From positions 186,001-250,000 of the forward strand of contig NZ_AUHG01000012.1 of the NCBI RefSeq assembly GCF_000423065.1: DNA of 64,000 nucleotides, read 5' to 3'. Under the pieces are notes generated by a model. It was not told where the DNA came from. It ran no database searches and saw only the letters and a program-made list of their open reading frames with translations. The translations under genes were made by a program, and so were the position numbers. Of this stretch, positions 27,143 to 36,100 are shown piece after piece (the stretch's first letter is position 1; each line of letters opens with the position of its first letter). The DNA is from Christiangramia echinicola DSM 19838 (lineage in GTDB: Bacteria; Bacteroidota; Bacteroidia; Flavobacteriales; Flavobacteriaceae).

Positions 27143-27180
27143 AGCTCCTGATTTTACAATGTGAATTAGGAGCTTTTTTT
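27143..27180 (+). terminator. rho-independent terminator
   Basis: AGCTCCT ... AGGAGCT stem (extended by ATT/AAT pairing with bulges) followed by eight T. It lies 21 nt after the pterin dehydratase stop and just before the yebC -7 box. Confidence 0.85.
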
Positions 27181-27181
27181 A

Positions 27182-27189
27182 TATTTTTG
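27182..27189 (+). promoter_or_regulatory. yebC -7 element TATTTTTG
   Basis: Perfect TAnnTTTG match 23 nt before the yebC ATG. It begins within the T-run of the preceding terminator; no clear -33 TTG is visible because the terminator stem occupies that place. Confidence 0.5.
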
Positions 27190-27212
27190 CCCGAATCTAA
27201 TTAAAATCTACG

Positions 27213-27944
27213 ATGGGAAGAGCATTCGAATTTCGCAAAGCACGTAAAATGAAACGTTGGTCTGCAATGTCTAAAGCATTTACCAGAATTGGTAAAGATA
27301 TAGTAATGGCAGTTAAAGAAGGTGGGCCAGATCCAGACACTAATGCCAAATTGCGTGCGGTTATTCAAAATGCGAAAAGCGTGAATATGCCTAAAGATAA
27401 TGTTGAACGCGCCATAAAACGCGCTTCAGACAAATCTCAGGGAGATTATAAGATCGTTCTTTTTGAAGGCTACGCTCCACATGGTATTGCTGTCCTGGTA
27501 GAAACTGCAACAGATAATAATAACAGAACCGTAGCGAATATACGGTCTCATTTTAATAAGTGCGATGGGAATCTTGGAACTTCCGGTTCTGTAGAATTCA
27601 TGTTTGATCATACCTGTAATTTTACAATCAATGCTGAAGGTCTGGATCCTGAAGAACTTGAATTGGAATTAATTGATTTTGGTGCAGAAGAAATATTTAA
27701 GGATGAAGATGGAATTCACATCTATGCTCCATTTGAATATTTTGGCGCTATACAGAAAGAACTTGAAAATCGTGAAATAGAGATCCTGTCTTCTGGTTTT
27801 GAAAGAATCCCACAGGTTACTAAAACTCTGAATGCTGAGCAAACAGCTGATGTAGAGAAATTATTGGAAAAACTTGAAGAAGATGATGATGTACAGAATG
27901 TATATCATACTATGGAATCTTCTGAAGAAGAAACGGAAAAATAA
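27213..27944 (+). CDS. YebC/PmpR family protein
   Basis: This 243-residue protein has the family start GRAFEFRKARKMKRWSAMSK (the usual AGHSKWANIKHRK variant in Bacteroidota), the GGPDPDTNAKLRAVI segment and PKDNVERAIKRAS, and the three-domain TACO1/YebC layout with GSVEFMFDH mid-protein. YebC proteins were described as transcriptional regulators, and more recent work links YebC/TACO1 proteins to relief of ribosome stalling, so the role may be translational. The C-terminal ~25 residues are acidic. It abuts the stop of the convergent acyltransferase gene without any intergenic base. Confidence 0.95.
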   Translation: MGRAFEFRKARKMKRWSAMSKAFTRIGKDIVMAVKEGGPDPDTNAKLRAVIQNAKSVNMPKDNVERAIKRASDKSQGDYKIVLFEGYAPHGIAVLVETATDNNNRTVANIRSHFNKCDGNLGTSGSVEFMFDHTCNFTINAEGLDPEELELELIDFGAEEIFKDEDGIHIYAPFEYFGAIQKELENREIEILSSGFERIPQVTKTLNAEQTADVEKLLEKLEEDDDVQNVYHTMESSEEETEK

Positions 27945-28484
27945 TTAGAAATTCTCAGGGATCTTTCCCTGAACTCCATCATAATAACTGAAAATTTCAG
28001 AATAATCTTTATTAAAATCTCCGGTTGGCCAGTAAGCGTCGGAGATTTTTACTTTTTTAGCAGCATAGTCAAAGGAAACCCTGATAATTGGCACTTCAGC
28101 TTTGATAGCGATATAGTAAAATCCAGTTTTCCACTTATCGGTTTTCTGCCTTGTTCCTTCCGGGGACATGGCTAATCTAAAGACTTCTTTTTCCTGAAAT
28201 ATCTTAGCGATAGCATCAACCTTCTTTAGCTTTCCGGTCCTGTCTATAGGTGAACCTCCAACCATTTTAAAATACCATCCAAAAGGAGGTTTGAACAGTT
28301 CTTTCTTTCCCACGAAATTGATCTGGACATTCATGATCTTCCTTACCAGTAAACCTATTAGAAAGTCGAAAGAACTGGTATGTGGAGCGACAATTACCAC
28401 ACATCGTTTTATAGCCGGATCAAAATTATTTTCCAGTTTCCAGCCTAGAACTTTAAAAAATATAAATTTAGCCAGTCCCCGCAT
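27945..28484 (-). CDS. PlsC-like 1-acylglycerol-3-phosphate acyltransferase
   Basis: This 179-residue protein has the acyltransferase HX4D motif APHTSSFDFL (His35, Asp40), a second block FVGKKELFKPPFGWYFK, the Ile/Asp-Arg block GGSPIDRTG and the EGTR block SPEGTRQKTDKW (109-112). It is short for PlsC (about 240) and matches the compact 1-acyl-glycerol-3-phosphate acyltransferase-like group seen in Bacteroidota. It probably acylates a lysophospholipid at the membrane face. It lies 5 nt downstream of the proline dehydrogenase gene on the same strand, so the two are likely cotranscribed, without an obvious metabolic link. Confidence 0.88.
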   Translation of the reverse strand: MRGLAKFIFFKVLGWKLENNFDPAIKRCVVIVAPHTSSFDFLIGLLVRKIMNVQINFVGKKELFKPPFGWYFKMVGGSPIDRTGKLKKVDAIAKIFQEKEVFRLAMSPEGTRQKTDKWKTGFYYIAIKAEVPIIRVSFDYAAKKVKISDAYWPTGDFNKDYSEIFSYYDGVQGKIPENF

Positions 28485-28489
28485 GTTTT

Positions 28490-29692
28490 TTATTCGCGGT
28501 GGTGTTTTGTAGACTTATCTCCTCTACGTCTTTTCTTTTCTTCTCTTAACAATGAAAGCTCTCTACCGGTCTGGCCTTTTACAGAGGTGTTTTCCTGAGC
28601 TCTTCTTAATAGATAAGGCACGACATCTCGAACTGGACCAAATGGCACAAGTTTAACTGCATTATAGCCTTTACGTGCCAGATTATAACTAATATGGTCA
28701 CTCATCCCGTAAAGCTGGCTGAACCAGATTCGGCTATCTTCCAGAGACAAACCTTTATCCTCCATGATCTGAAGGGCCAGATAGCTACTAACTTCATTAT
28801 GCGTCCCTATAAATACCGAAATATCTTCAAGATGATTCAGACAGAAAGATAGTGTACTATTAAAATTAACGTCGGTTGCTTCTTTGCTTTCACAAATAGG
28901 TGAAGGATATCCCAACTTCTTAGCACGGGCATTTTCCTTTTCCATATAAGCACCACGAACTATTTTAGCACCAATTTTAAAACCATCCTTTTTTCCTTTC
29001 TCATGAAGTTGTTTTAAATAATCCAGCCTGTCCCATCTGTAACACTGCAGCGTATTATAAATCAAGACTTTGTCACCGGTGTTATATTTTCTCATCATTT
29101 CTTCCATGAGATCATCAGCAGCAGTTTGCATCCAGGTTTCCTCACCATCGGCATATAATCGCACATTTAACTCATGAGCTTTGCTGCAAAGAGTGTTTAC
29201 TCTATCCTTTACTCGTTCCCATTCTTCCTTTTCATCTTCAGATAAACTGATCTTTTCACTTACTTTTTCCCAAATTTCGAATCTACCAATCCCGGTTGGT
29301 TTAAACATCGCAAATGAGATCTCTTCACTTTTACTAGCATATTCAATAAGACTTAGCTTTTTTCTCATCGCCGCATCAAATTCTTCCTCAGTTTCCTTCC
29401 CTTCTACCGAATAATCCAGTATGCTATGTAGATTCTCATCATACATTTCATTGGTTACCGGCTTACAGTCTTCTTCGGTAACTCCACCACAAAATTGCTC
29501 GAAAATTGTTTTCTTGATAAGGGTCTCTACGGGTAAATGTAGTTTTAATGAAAATTTAGTAAGAGCTGAACCGGCTTTAACTAAAGATGAATAATTCATC
29601 ATACTGAATAAAAATATCGCTCTATCCAATTCAGAATTAGACTTTAATTTAAATGCAGATTTAGTATTATTGAATATCTTTTTTCTAATCAT
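28490..29692 (-). CDS. proline dehydrogenase
   Basis: This 400-residue monofunctional FAD enzyme oxidises L-proline to pyrroline-5-carboxylate. The beta/alpha barrel motifs are visible: KIVRGAYMEKENARAKKLGY, the strand FIGTHNEVSSYLAL, YGMSDHISYNLARKGYNAVK and the C-terminal RRAQENTSVKGQTGRELSLL, where the two Arg contact the proline carboxylate. The basic C-terminal tail is typical of flavobacterial forms. P5C dehydrogenase is not adjacent. The -7 element TATATTTG (minus, 29711-29718) sits 18 nt before the ATG. It is divergent from aroB. Confidence 0.93.
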   Translation of the reverse strand: MIRKKIFNNTKSAFKLKSNSELDRAIFLFSMMNYSSLVKAGSALTKFSLKLHLPVETLIKKTIFEQFCGGVTEEDCKPVTNEMYDENLHSILDYSVEGKETEEEFDAAMRKKLSLIEYASKSEEISFAMFKPTGIGRFEIWEKVSEKISLSEDEKEEWERVKDRVNTLCSKAHELNVRLYADGEETWMQTAADDLMEEMMRKYNTGDKVLIYNTLQCYRWDRLDYLKQLHEKGKKDGFKIGAKIVRGAYMEKENARAKKLGYPSPICESKEATDVNFNSTLSFCLNHLEDISVFIGTHNEVSSYLALQIMEDKGLSLEDSRIWFSQLYGMSDHISYNLARKGYNAVKLVPFGPVRDVVPYLLRRAQENTSVKGQTGRELSLLREEKKRRRGDKSTKHHRE

Positions 29693-29710
29693 TTCGAGTT
29701 ATTAAACGCG

Positions 29711-29718
29711 CAAATATA
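29711..29718 (-). promoter_or_regulatory. -7 element TATATTTG of the proline dehydrogenase gene
   Basis: Perfect minus-strand TAnnTTTG match 18 nt upstream of the ATG at 29692. No TTG is found at the usual -33 distance. Confidence 0.5.
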
Positions 29719-29780
29719 ATTATTGAAGTTGATTTAATTCATAAATTCTCTTTAATTTCCCCCGCATAAATGCTAATAAA

Positions 29781-30851
29781 ATGAACGATTTAACCGTCCC
29801 TTTAAATCCTGTTTTTTACTCTAAAAATGGTTTTGAGAAAATAAATGAATTCCTGAAGGAGGAATCACCTTCAAAAATTTTTATTCTGGTAGATAGTAAT
29901 ACACATACTTATTGCCTTTCTAAATTTCTTCAGAAAATAGAAAGTGATTTTACTACCGAAGTAATTGAAATAGAAGCAGGTGAAGAATATAAAAACCTTC
30001 AAACTTGCGAAGGAGTATGGAATGTTCTCTCTGAGCTTGAAGCAGATCGTAAAAGCCTGATGATAAATCTTGGTGGTGGCGTGGTTACTGATCTTGGTGG
30101 CTTTGTGGCCTCCACTTTTAAGAGAGGCATCAAATTTATTAATGTCCCTACTACCTTATTATCTATGGTAGATGCTTCGGTAGGGGGAAAAACTGGAGTA
30201 GACCTTGGTAACCTTAAAAATCAGATAGGAATTATAATTCAGCCAGAAATGGTGGTTATAGAATCAAATTTTCTAGAAACCCTTTCTGCACAGGAGATGA
30301 GAAGCGGCCTGGCAGAAATTCTTAAACACGGGCTCATCGCCAGTGAGGACTACTGGAAAAAAGTAACTAATCTGGCAAATCTTGACCTTACCGACCTCGA
30401 TGAGATAATTAAGGAATCGGTTAACATAAAAGCTGACATAGTTAAAAAAGATCCTTTTGAAAAAAATATTCGAAAAACCTTAAATTATGGTCATACCCTG
30501 GGTCACGCAATCGAGTCTTATTGTCTTACTCATCCTGTAAGAAATAAATTGCTTCACGGTGAAGCCATTGCTGCAGGAATGATCCTGGAAACTTACGTCT
30601 CTCAGGAAATAGAGAATTTCCCAAAAGAAAAACTTCAGTATGTAAATGAGACTATAAAAAAGATGTACGGGAAAGAAACTTTTAGTGAAGCTGATATCGT
30701 ACAAATAAAGGACCTAATGAAATTCGACAAAAAGAATGAAAGAGGCAATATCAATTTTGTTCTACTAAAAGATATAGGAGAGCCTGTTATAGATATTATA
30801 GTGCCAGACGCCATAGTAGACAAAGCTTTTGAATTCTATTTAAATAATTGA
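29781..30851 (+). CDS. aroB: 3-dehydroquinate synthase
   Basis: This 356-residue enzyme converts DAHP to 3-dehydroquinate in the shikimate pathway, using NAD and a divalent metal. The nucleotide-binding stretch NLGGGVVTDLGGFVASTFKRG, PTTLLSMVDASVGGKTGVD, the metal ligands Glu in SGLAEILKHG and His in YGHTLGHAIES and LHGEAIAAGM are all present. Length matches AroB. No other aro genes adjoin. The ATG lies close to the divergent proline dehydrogenase promoter. Confidence 0.96.
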   Translation: MNDLTVPLNPVFYSKNGFEKINEFLKEESPSKIFILVDSNTHTYCLSKFLQKIESDFTTEVIEIEAGEEYKNLQTCEGVWNVLSELEADRKSLMINLGGGVVTDLGGFVASTFKRGIKFINVPTTLLSMVDASVGGKTGVDLGNLKNQIGIIIQPEMVVIESNFLETLSAQEMRSGLAEILKHGLIASEDYWKKVTNLANLDLTDLDEIIKESVNIKADIVKKDPFEKNIRKTLNYGHTLGHAIESYCLTHPVRNKLLHGEAIAAGMILETYVSQEIENFPKEKLQYVNETIKKMYGKETFSEADIVQIKDLMKFDKKNERGNINFVLLKDIGEPVIDIIVPDAIVDKAFEFYLNN

Positions 30852-30891
30852 TTTTTAATCATTTAATATTATGAATATTTAAGTATTATGT

Positions 30892-30924
30892 TTTGCGTGT
30901 AATTTGATTTTTTATTTATACTTG
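30892..30924 (+). promoter_or_regulatory. promoter TTTG-N21-TATACTTG
   Basis: A -33 TTTG (30892-30895) and a near-consensus -7 box TATACTTG (30917-30924, C in place of the first consensus T of TTTG) lie 17 nt before the ATG of the following 100-residue protein gene. Confidence 0.5.
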
Positions 30925-30941
30925 CATAAACCAATTACACT

Positions 30942-31244
30942 ATGAAAAGGATAATCGTAGATTATAAAAAACTTACTCCCGAAATTTTGGGCATGTTAGT
31001 AGAAAAGTATCCTGATGGCTATGATGATGATCAGGTCATTTCATTCAAGAACGCCAAAAACGAAACTGTAGACGCCGTAGAAGTGCGTACCGAGGATACC
31101 GTTTACCTGGTAAAGGTTAGTACTCGCCTGGAAAACACTATGGCCAATTTTGATGAAGACGATTATGAAGATTCAGAATTTAACGATCCTATCGTAGATA
31201 TTCCAGAAAAGGAAGAGGATACAGAAGAGGATGAAGATAAATAG
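30942..31244 (+). CDS. conserved small acidic-tailed protein of unknown function
   Basis: This is a 100-residue protein. Residues 1-66 form a compact alpha/beta region (MKRIIVDYKKLTPEILGML, a helix, then strands around VDAVEVRTEDTVYLVKV). Residues 68-100 are a strongly acidic tail with about 18 Asp/Glu. It is a recognisable conserved flavobacterial hypothetical. The acidic tail could mimic nucleic acid or mediate protein contacts, but that is speculation. It has its own promoter and a strong terminator and so is an independent transcription unit. Nothing around it indicates a role. Confidence 0.85.
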   Translation: MKRIIVDYKKLTPEILGMLVEKYPDGYDDDQVISFKNAKNETVDAVEVRTEDTVYLVKVSTRLENTMANFDEDDYEDSEFNDPIVDIPEKEEDTEEDEDK

Positions 31245-31257
31245 ATTATAAAATGAA

Positions 31258-31290
31258 ATAAAAAGGAGCGCTGATGCGCTCCTTTTTATT
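31258..31290. terminator. bidirectional rho-independent terminator
   Basis: AAAAAGGAGCGC-TGAT-GCGCTCCTTTTT, a 12-bp perfect stem with flanking A/T-runs between the acidic-tail gene and the convergent PfpI-like gene. Confidence 0.93.
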
Positions 31291-31312
31291 TTTAGCAATT
31301 TTTAAACTTGTC

Positions 31313-31861
31313 TTAAGCATGCTGTAAGTCATGCTTACCTTCTTTGATTTCTTCGATCATTTTAGCATTGAATGCTGGCAGATCATCAGGATTTCTACTC
31401 GTAACAAATGCTTCATCAACTACAACCTCTTCGTCTACCCATAGAGCTCCTGCGTTTTCAACATCTTTTCTAATAGAATTAAAAGAAGTCATTGTTCTCC
31501 CCTTAACTACCTCTGCATTTATTAAAGTCCATGCTGCATGGCATATTGCACCAACCGGCTTGCTTTGTTTAAAAAAGTCTCTAACAAATATTAGAGCCGA
31601 CTCTTCACGACGCAATTTATCAGGATTAATTACTCCTCCTGGTAATACTAGGGCATTATAATCTTTGGCTGAAACTTCATCAAGACTATAATCCACTTCA
31701 AAATCTTTTCCCCAGTTGTCTACGTCCCAGGATTTTATTTTTCCTTTTTCAAGACTAACAATATCAACTTTAAAACCTTCTTTCTCCATTGCACTTTTTG
31801 GAGAGGCCAACTCGCTTTCTTCAAATCCGTTTGTGGCCAAAATTGCAATTCTCTTTTCCAT
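31313..31861 (-). CDS. PfpI/DJ-1 family protein (YhbO-like)
   Basis: This protein has 182 residues from the ATG at 31861 (MEKRIAILATNGFEESELA). A GTG at 31885 would add eight residues but starts only 2 nt from the -7 box. The nucleophile elbow is VGAICHAAWTL with the conserved Cys-His, and the Glu of FEESEL completes the DJ-1 active site. FVTSRNPDDLPAFNAKMIEEI closes the domain. The family includes YhbO/PfpI stress proteins with reported protease, glyoxalase III or deglycase activity; which applies here is not clear. It is a single gene ending at a bidirectional terminator. Confidence 0.93.
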   Translation of the reverse strand: MEKRIAILATNGFEESELASPKSAMEKEGFKVDIVSLEKGKIKSWDVDNWGKDFEVDYSLDEVSAKDYNALVLPGGVINPDKLRREESALIFVRDFFKQSKPVGAICHAAWTLINAEVVKGRTMTSFNSIRKDVENAGALWVDEEVVVDEAFVTSRNPDDLPAFNAKMIEEIKEGKHDLQHA

Positions 31862-31886
31862 AATAAATTTTAATTTTTGGTTCACT

Positions 31887-31894
31887 CAAAGATA
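31887..31894 (-). promoter_or_regulatory. -7 element TATCTTTG of the PfpI-like gene
   Basis: Perfect minus-strand TAnnTTTG match 25 nt upstream of the ATG at 31861; it argues against the upstream GTG start at 31885. Confidence 0.55.
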
Positions 31895-31960
31895 GCAAGC
31901 GACCAGGAGAAAAAGTATTAAGAGCCTACTAAAACTGGGGCTCGCTTCGTTAAAGCTTTA

Positions 31961-32971
31961 TTAAGTCTTAGATTTATCTTCTTCTAATTTCTGCTTTTCA
32001 TCCAGATCCAGGTGAGATTTAAGTTTATCCAGAACTCGTTTCTCATCTTTAATTTCCATTTTACGCTGCTCCAGTTTTTCCAGTTCCTGATAGATCGCAG
32101 GTTCTCCAAACCTGTTGGGAACTACTTTCTCCTTTCTAAGCAAGGCATATTGTACGGTGAATTCAGCCCCAAAAAATAAAATGAGGCAGGTAAAATATAC
32201 CCATAATAAGATTAGAACTACCGAGGATGCTCCGCCATAAACTGAACCCGGAGAGCTTTGGCCAAAATAAAAACCGATTAGCGACTCCCCTATCAAAAAT
32301 AAAACAGAAGTTAAGGCTGCCCCTACGTAGGTGGTCCTGATCCTGATCTTGATATCTGGAAGTAATTTGAATATTGCAGCAAATAGCGTGGTTATAAAAA
32401 GGAAAGAAAGCAGGTAGTTAGCTACTATCACCACAAAATCGGTCACATTTGGAAAGATGTTACCAACCTGACCCGCAATCATTTTTAATAAGGTAGAAAC
32501 CACCATCGCAATGAGTAAGAGTAAGCCTATTACGAATATCATTCCTAAAGAAATCACCCTATCAAGGACCAACCTCAGGAAATTAGTCTTTTTCGCCGCT
32601 ACATTCCAGATATTATTCATAGCTATCTTTAACTGAAAGAACACTCCGGTAGCACCGAAAATAAGCATGGAAAGCCCAAATATCACGGTTAAAGTTGAAT
32701 CCTGATTAAGAGCCGCATTCTCTATCATGGATTCCACAGCATTTGCGGTATCTTTACCAATAAATTCGTCTATTTCAACTGTAATTCGGCCTTGTACAGC
32801 TTCCCGCCCATAAAAATACCCTGCAATGCTGACTACTATAATAAGTAAGGAAGGCAGAGAGAACAATGCGTAATAGGCTATGGTGGCGCTTCTAGCATAG
32901 GCGCCATTTTTCTCCCAGCTGAAATAGGCTTTTTTTAAAAGCTTGAAGAATATTTTAATGGTATTCCACAT
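31961..32971 (-). CDS. YihY/BrkB family inner-membrane protein
   Basis: This 336-residue protein has six transmembrane segments between about residues 30 and 280 and the family motifs ARSATIAYYALFSLPSLLI, GATGVFFQLKIAMNNIWNV, and YVGAALTSVLFLIGESLIGFYF followed by GGASSVVLILLWVYF. A charged cytoplasmic tail of ~60 residues is probably a coiled coil (EKLEQRKMEIKDEKRVLDKL). The family was once misnamed ribonuclease BN; its true function is unknown. Its start overlaps the stop of the DinB gene by one base (TAATG), showing translational coupling in the ppc-DinB-YihY series. Confidence 0.93.
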   Translation of the reverse strand: MWNTIKIFFKLLKKAYFSWEKNGAYARSATIAYYALFSLPSLLIIVVSIAGYFYGREAVQGRITVEIDEFIGKDTANAVESMIENAALNQDSTLTVIFGLSMLIFGATGVFFQLKIAMNNIWNVAAKKTNFLRLVLDRVISLGMIFVIGLLLLIAMVVSTLLKMIAGQVGNIFPNVTDFVVIVANYLLSFLFITTLFAAIFKLLPDIKIRIRTTYVGAALTSVLFLIGESLIGFYFGQSSPGSVYGGASSVVLILLWVYFTCLILFFGAEFTVQYALLRKEKVVPNRFGEPAIYQELEKLEQRKMEIKDEKRVLDKLKSHLDLDEKQKLEEDKSKT

Positions 32972-33489
32972 TAAAGGTACCTGTTACTTATGATATCCTT
33001 ATGATGCTTTGCGTGTCCTATCATAATAAAACCAATAGCTCTGGCAGAAGTATTTACATCATTCATGTTCCCAATAATTTTGAGCATCAAATCGGTAAAA
33101 CTTTTATATAGAAATATGCCAGATTGCCTTACAATTTTAAATTCTTCAATAAGCTCTGAGCCAGGGCGATTATCACCTCCAGAATTCAGAACGTAAAGGT
33201 CATGATCAAAACCAGGTAATGGATTTTGCTCATTTCTGGCAAAACATAAGGCACGATATTGAAAGATTCTTTCTGTATCGATTATATGCTGAACCATTTC
33301 CTTAATGCTCCATTTCTCAGGTTTATACCTGAAATTCCATTTTTCAGAAGGAATGCCTTTTAAGAACTCAACCATTTCAGAAGTGTTATTCTCAAGACTT
33401 GCAATAAGTTCTGCCTCGTCATCTAATCTATCGATATAACCTGAATAAAATTCACCGAATTCACCCTTAGTTAATTGCGCCTTCTTCAT
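32971..33489 (-). CDS. DinB-like four-helix-bundle protein
   Basis: In this 172-residue protein the DinB/YfiT fold is seen from its metal-binding His residues: the first in EMVQHIIDTERIFQYRAL and the pair near the end in GHAKHHKDIISNRYL, with the conserved KWSIKEMVQHI block before. This group includes thiol-dependent metalloenzymes (bacillithiol or mycothiol transferases) and uncharacterised damage-inducible proteins. The gene abuts ppc (no gap) and overlaps the next gene by one base. No LexA-like box was seen upstream, and because it follows ppc directly it is likely expressed with it. Confidence 0.9.
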   Translation of the reverse strand: MKKAQLTKGEFGEFYSGYIDRLDDEAELIASLENNTSEMVEFLKGIPSEKWNFRYKPEKWSIKEMVQHIIDTERIFQYRALCFARNEQNPLPGFDHDLYVLNSGGDNRPGSELIEEFKIVRQSGIFLYKSFTDLMLKIIGNMNDVNTSARAIGFIMIGHAKHHKDIISNRYL

Positions 33490-36063
33490 TTATGCTGAAT
33501 TTCTACTGGCGTTAATATTTCCATAAAGTGACCTGGTAACGATCTTCTCATATATTTCCAGCTTCTCTTCTACTCCAGAACCTTTTTTATTAAGCTCCTG
33601 AATAGTACGCAAAGCATGTTGCTGAATTGTTAGAAGTGGCAATACTATACGCTCTCTTGCTTCAATAGAGGCCTTACCTGCTGGCTGATTCTGCATTAAC
33701 TTTTCATAGCCCGTCACTTTAAGTAACATTTTCTTGGTGCGCTCAAATTCTTCGTGAATTATCTGCCAGAACTCTCCAAACTCTTCATCATTCTTCATAT
33801 ATGCAGTTAAAGGAAAAAATGATTTGGTAAGACTCATCATGCTATTTTCCAGTAAGGTTCTAAAGAATTCAGAATTGTCATACAATTCCTTAACCTTATC
33901 AAACTGACCATCTTTTTCCAGTTTTTCCATAGCTGTCCCAACACCAAAAAATCCGGGTACATTCTGTTTTAACTGACTCCAGCTACCAACAAAAGGGATA
34001 GCACGAAGATCTGAAAGATTCAATTCTGCAGATTTATTACGTTTAGAAGGTCTACTTCCTATATTTGTTTTCGCATAATACTTTAGAGTACTCATTTTCT
34101 CGAGATATGGAATAAAACGAGGATGCTTTTTGAAATCTGTATAGGTCTTATAACTAATCTCGGCAAGCTCGGTCATAGTTTCTCTATCCTTGTCGTTCAG
34201 GACATTTTTACCATTACTAAAGATCTCATTAGATACTCCTGAACTTAATAATTGTTCCAGGTTATAGGTACATGAATCTTTAGTTCCGAAATTAGAACTT
34301 ATAGTTTGTCCCTGAACCGTTAACTGGATTTCCTCATTCTCTATGGTAGGACCCAATGAAGCATAGAACTGGTGTGTTTTACCACCTCCTCTGGCAGGCG
34401 GTCCTCCTCTACCATCAAAGAAAACAACCTTGATCCCATATTCCCTCGAGACCTTGGTTAATGCTTCTTTCGCTTTAAAGATACTCCAGTTCGCCATAAG
34501 GTAACCTCCATCTTTAGTACCATCACTAAAACCAAGCATTATAGTTTGCTTATTACCTCTTCTCTCTAAATGTTCTTTATAAACAGGATGGGTATATAAC
34601 TTTTCCATTACATTGTGCGCCTCCTGTAGATCTGGAACGGTTTCAAAAAGCGGAATAACATCTACACTAGGTTTTTCCCAGCCAGTCATTCTTATGAAAG
34701 CGAAAGGCTGAAGCACACCCTGCACACTGCCGCAGTTACTAATAATATAACGGTTAGCACCTGGCTCTCCACTCTTTTCCTGAATTTCCTGCATTGCATA
34801 AATTGAAGATATTGTGGCTTTAGCCATACCTTCTTCAAAATCTTCAGGATCTATTTTTGCCTGAACGCTGCTTAATATTTCAATTTGCTTTTCATCATCC
34901 AGTTCATTGAAATCAGCAGGAATTAGCTCAGGCTTCACTTTTATTAGTTCATCTATAACCTCCTGATGTTTACTGGAATCCTGTCTTATATCCAAAGTTG
35001 CAAAATGATAACCAAAAAGATTAACCTTATTGATCATATCATCTAACTCATCTATAAATAAAGATTGATGTTTTTCAGAAAGTATCTTCTTGATATTATA
35101 TAGTTTATGCTTTAAATCTTCAAGTGGAAGTTTAATGGTTCCAGAACGGGAAATAGCAGAATCATAAAGACCTTTTTCAATCTCAGTCATTAGCTCATGA
35201 ACCTCTCTAAAAGTCAATCTCCGCTTCAATTCACGAATATCACGGTAATAATTAAGCAACACGGTTCTTCTTAACCTCTTTGCTACCCTTAAAGTAATAT
35301 CTGTCGTTACGAAAGGATTTCCGTCACGATCACCTCCAGGCCAGAAACCTAGATTTATCACCTGATTTCCTACATCTTCTCCGTCAAAAATATTTTGCTG
35401 AATATAATTATGAATTCTACTTGCACTTTGGTAGAAAACATTTTCAAAGTACCAGATCAAATTAACCGCTTCATCATAAGGAGTTGGTTTCTCCTTTTTA
35501 AAGAATGGCGTCTTACCTAATTGAGCCAGCAACTGCTTGATTTTCACAAGGTCATTTGCACGAATGGCGTTGTCCAGATCTGTAATGATCCCTAGAACGG
35601 TACCAGGATAGAATTGTGTTGGATGCGCAGTTAAAGTTGGCCTAACTTTAAAGCGTTTTAGATACTCCTTCAGCTCTTCTACCTTTTGCTTGGCTTCTGC
35701 TTCTTCCTTGACACTTCTTAAAGTACCACGGCCATCCATATTATTTACTATAGAAAATGAGGCGTCTTCGATGGCATCAAAAAGAACAACCTGTCTCTCT
35801 ATATATTGAATAAACCTGAAAAGAAGATCTACTTTTTCTTCCTCTGAAGGGTTTTCTCCATATTTATCAAAAAAGCGGTCTACAATCTCGGTAGGGTTTT
35901 TATTCTCTTTAAAACCAGTTTCACAAATTTCCTGAAACAAAGGCAGTAAAGCGCCTGTTTTTTTTATCTCGTCGTATGGCAGGGTTAAAAATATACTATT
36001 ATAAACCTGATACTTAGCAAGCACGTTATCATTAAATCTATCTAATCTTGGTTCTCTGTGCAT
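33490..36063 (-). CDS. ppc: phosphoenolpyruvate carboxylase
   Basis: This protein has 857 residues from the ATG at 36063 (MHREPRLDRFNDN); a TTG two codons upstream is not used here. It carboxylates PEP to oxaloacetate to replenish the TCA cycle. Active-site blocks: LTAHPTQ (His147), GGDRDGNPFVT, LDIRQDSSKH, FFDGRGGPPARGGG and SRPSKR. It ends RNSA, whereas most family members end QNTG/RNTG; the Asn contacting the inhibitor aspartate is retained. HPTQ instead of HPTE and RQDS instead of RQES mark a divergent bacteroidotal branch. It heads a run with DinB and YihY. Confidence 0.95.
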   Translation of the reverse strand: MHREPRLDRFNDNVLAKYQVYNSIFLTLPYDEIKKTGALLPLFQEICETGFKENKNPTEIVDRFFDKYGENPSEEEKVDLLFRFIQYIERQVVLFDAIEDASFSIVNNMDGRGTLRSVKEEAEAKQKVEELKEYLKRFKVRPTLTAHPTQFYPGTVLGIITDLDNAIRANDLVKIKQLLAQLGKTPFFKKEKPTPYDEAVNLIWYFENVFYQSASRIHNYIQQNIFDGEDVGNQVINLGFWPGGDRDGNPFVTTDITLRVAKRLRRTVLLNYYRDIRELKRRLTFREVHELMTEIEKGLYDSAISRSGTIKLPLEDLKHKLYNIKKILSEKHQSLFIDELDDMINKVNLFGYHFATLDIRQDSSKHQEVIDELIKVKPELIPADFNELDDEKQIEILSSVQAKIDPEDFEEGMAKATISSIYAMQEIQEKSGEPGANRYIISNCGSVQGVLQPFAFIRMTGWEKPSVDVIPLFETVPDLQEAHNVMEKLYTHPVYKEHLERRGNKQTIMLGFSDGTKDGGYLMANWSIFKAKEALTKVSREYGIKVVFFDGRGGPPARGGGKTHQFYASLGPTIENEEIQLTVQGQTISSNFGTKDSCTYNLEQLLSSGVSNEIFSNGKNVLNDKDRETMTELAEISYKTYTDFKKHPRFIPYLEKMSTLKYYAKTNIGSRPSKRNKSAELNLSDLRAIPFVGSWSQLKQNVPGFFGVGTAMEKLEKDGQFDKVKELYDNSEFFRTLLENSMMSLTKSFFPLTAYMKNDEEFGEFWQIIHEEFERTKKMLLKVTGYEKLMQNQPAGKASIEARERIVLPLLTIQQHALRTIQELNKKGSGVEEKLEIYEKIVTRSLYGNINASRNSA

Positions 36064-36100
36064 AATCAAATTTTAGGGTGGTCAATTGTTTTAAATTTAT

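Noticed and set aside
31344-31661. 105-codon open frame on the plus strand
   Set aside because: Antisense to the PfpI-like gene, whose Cys-His active site is clear.
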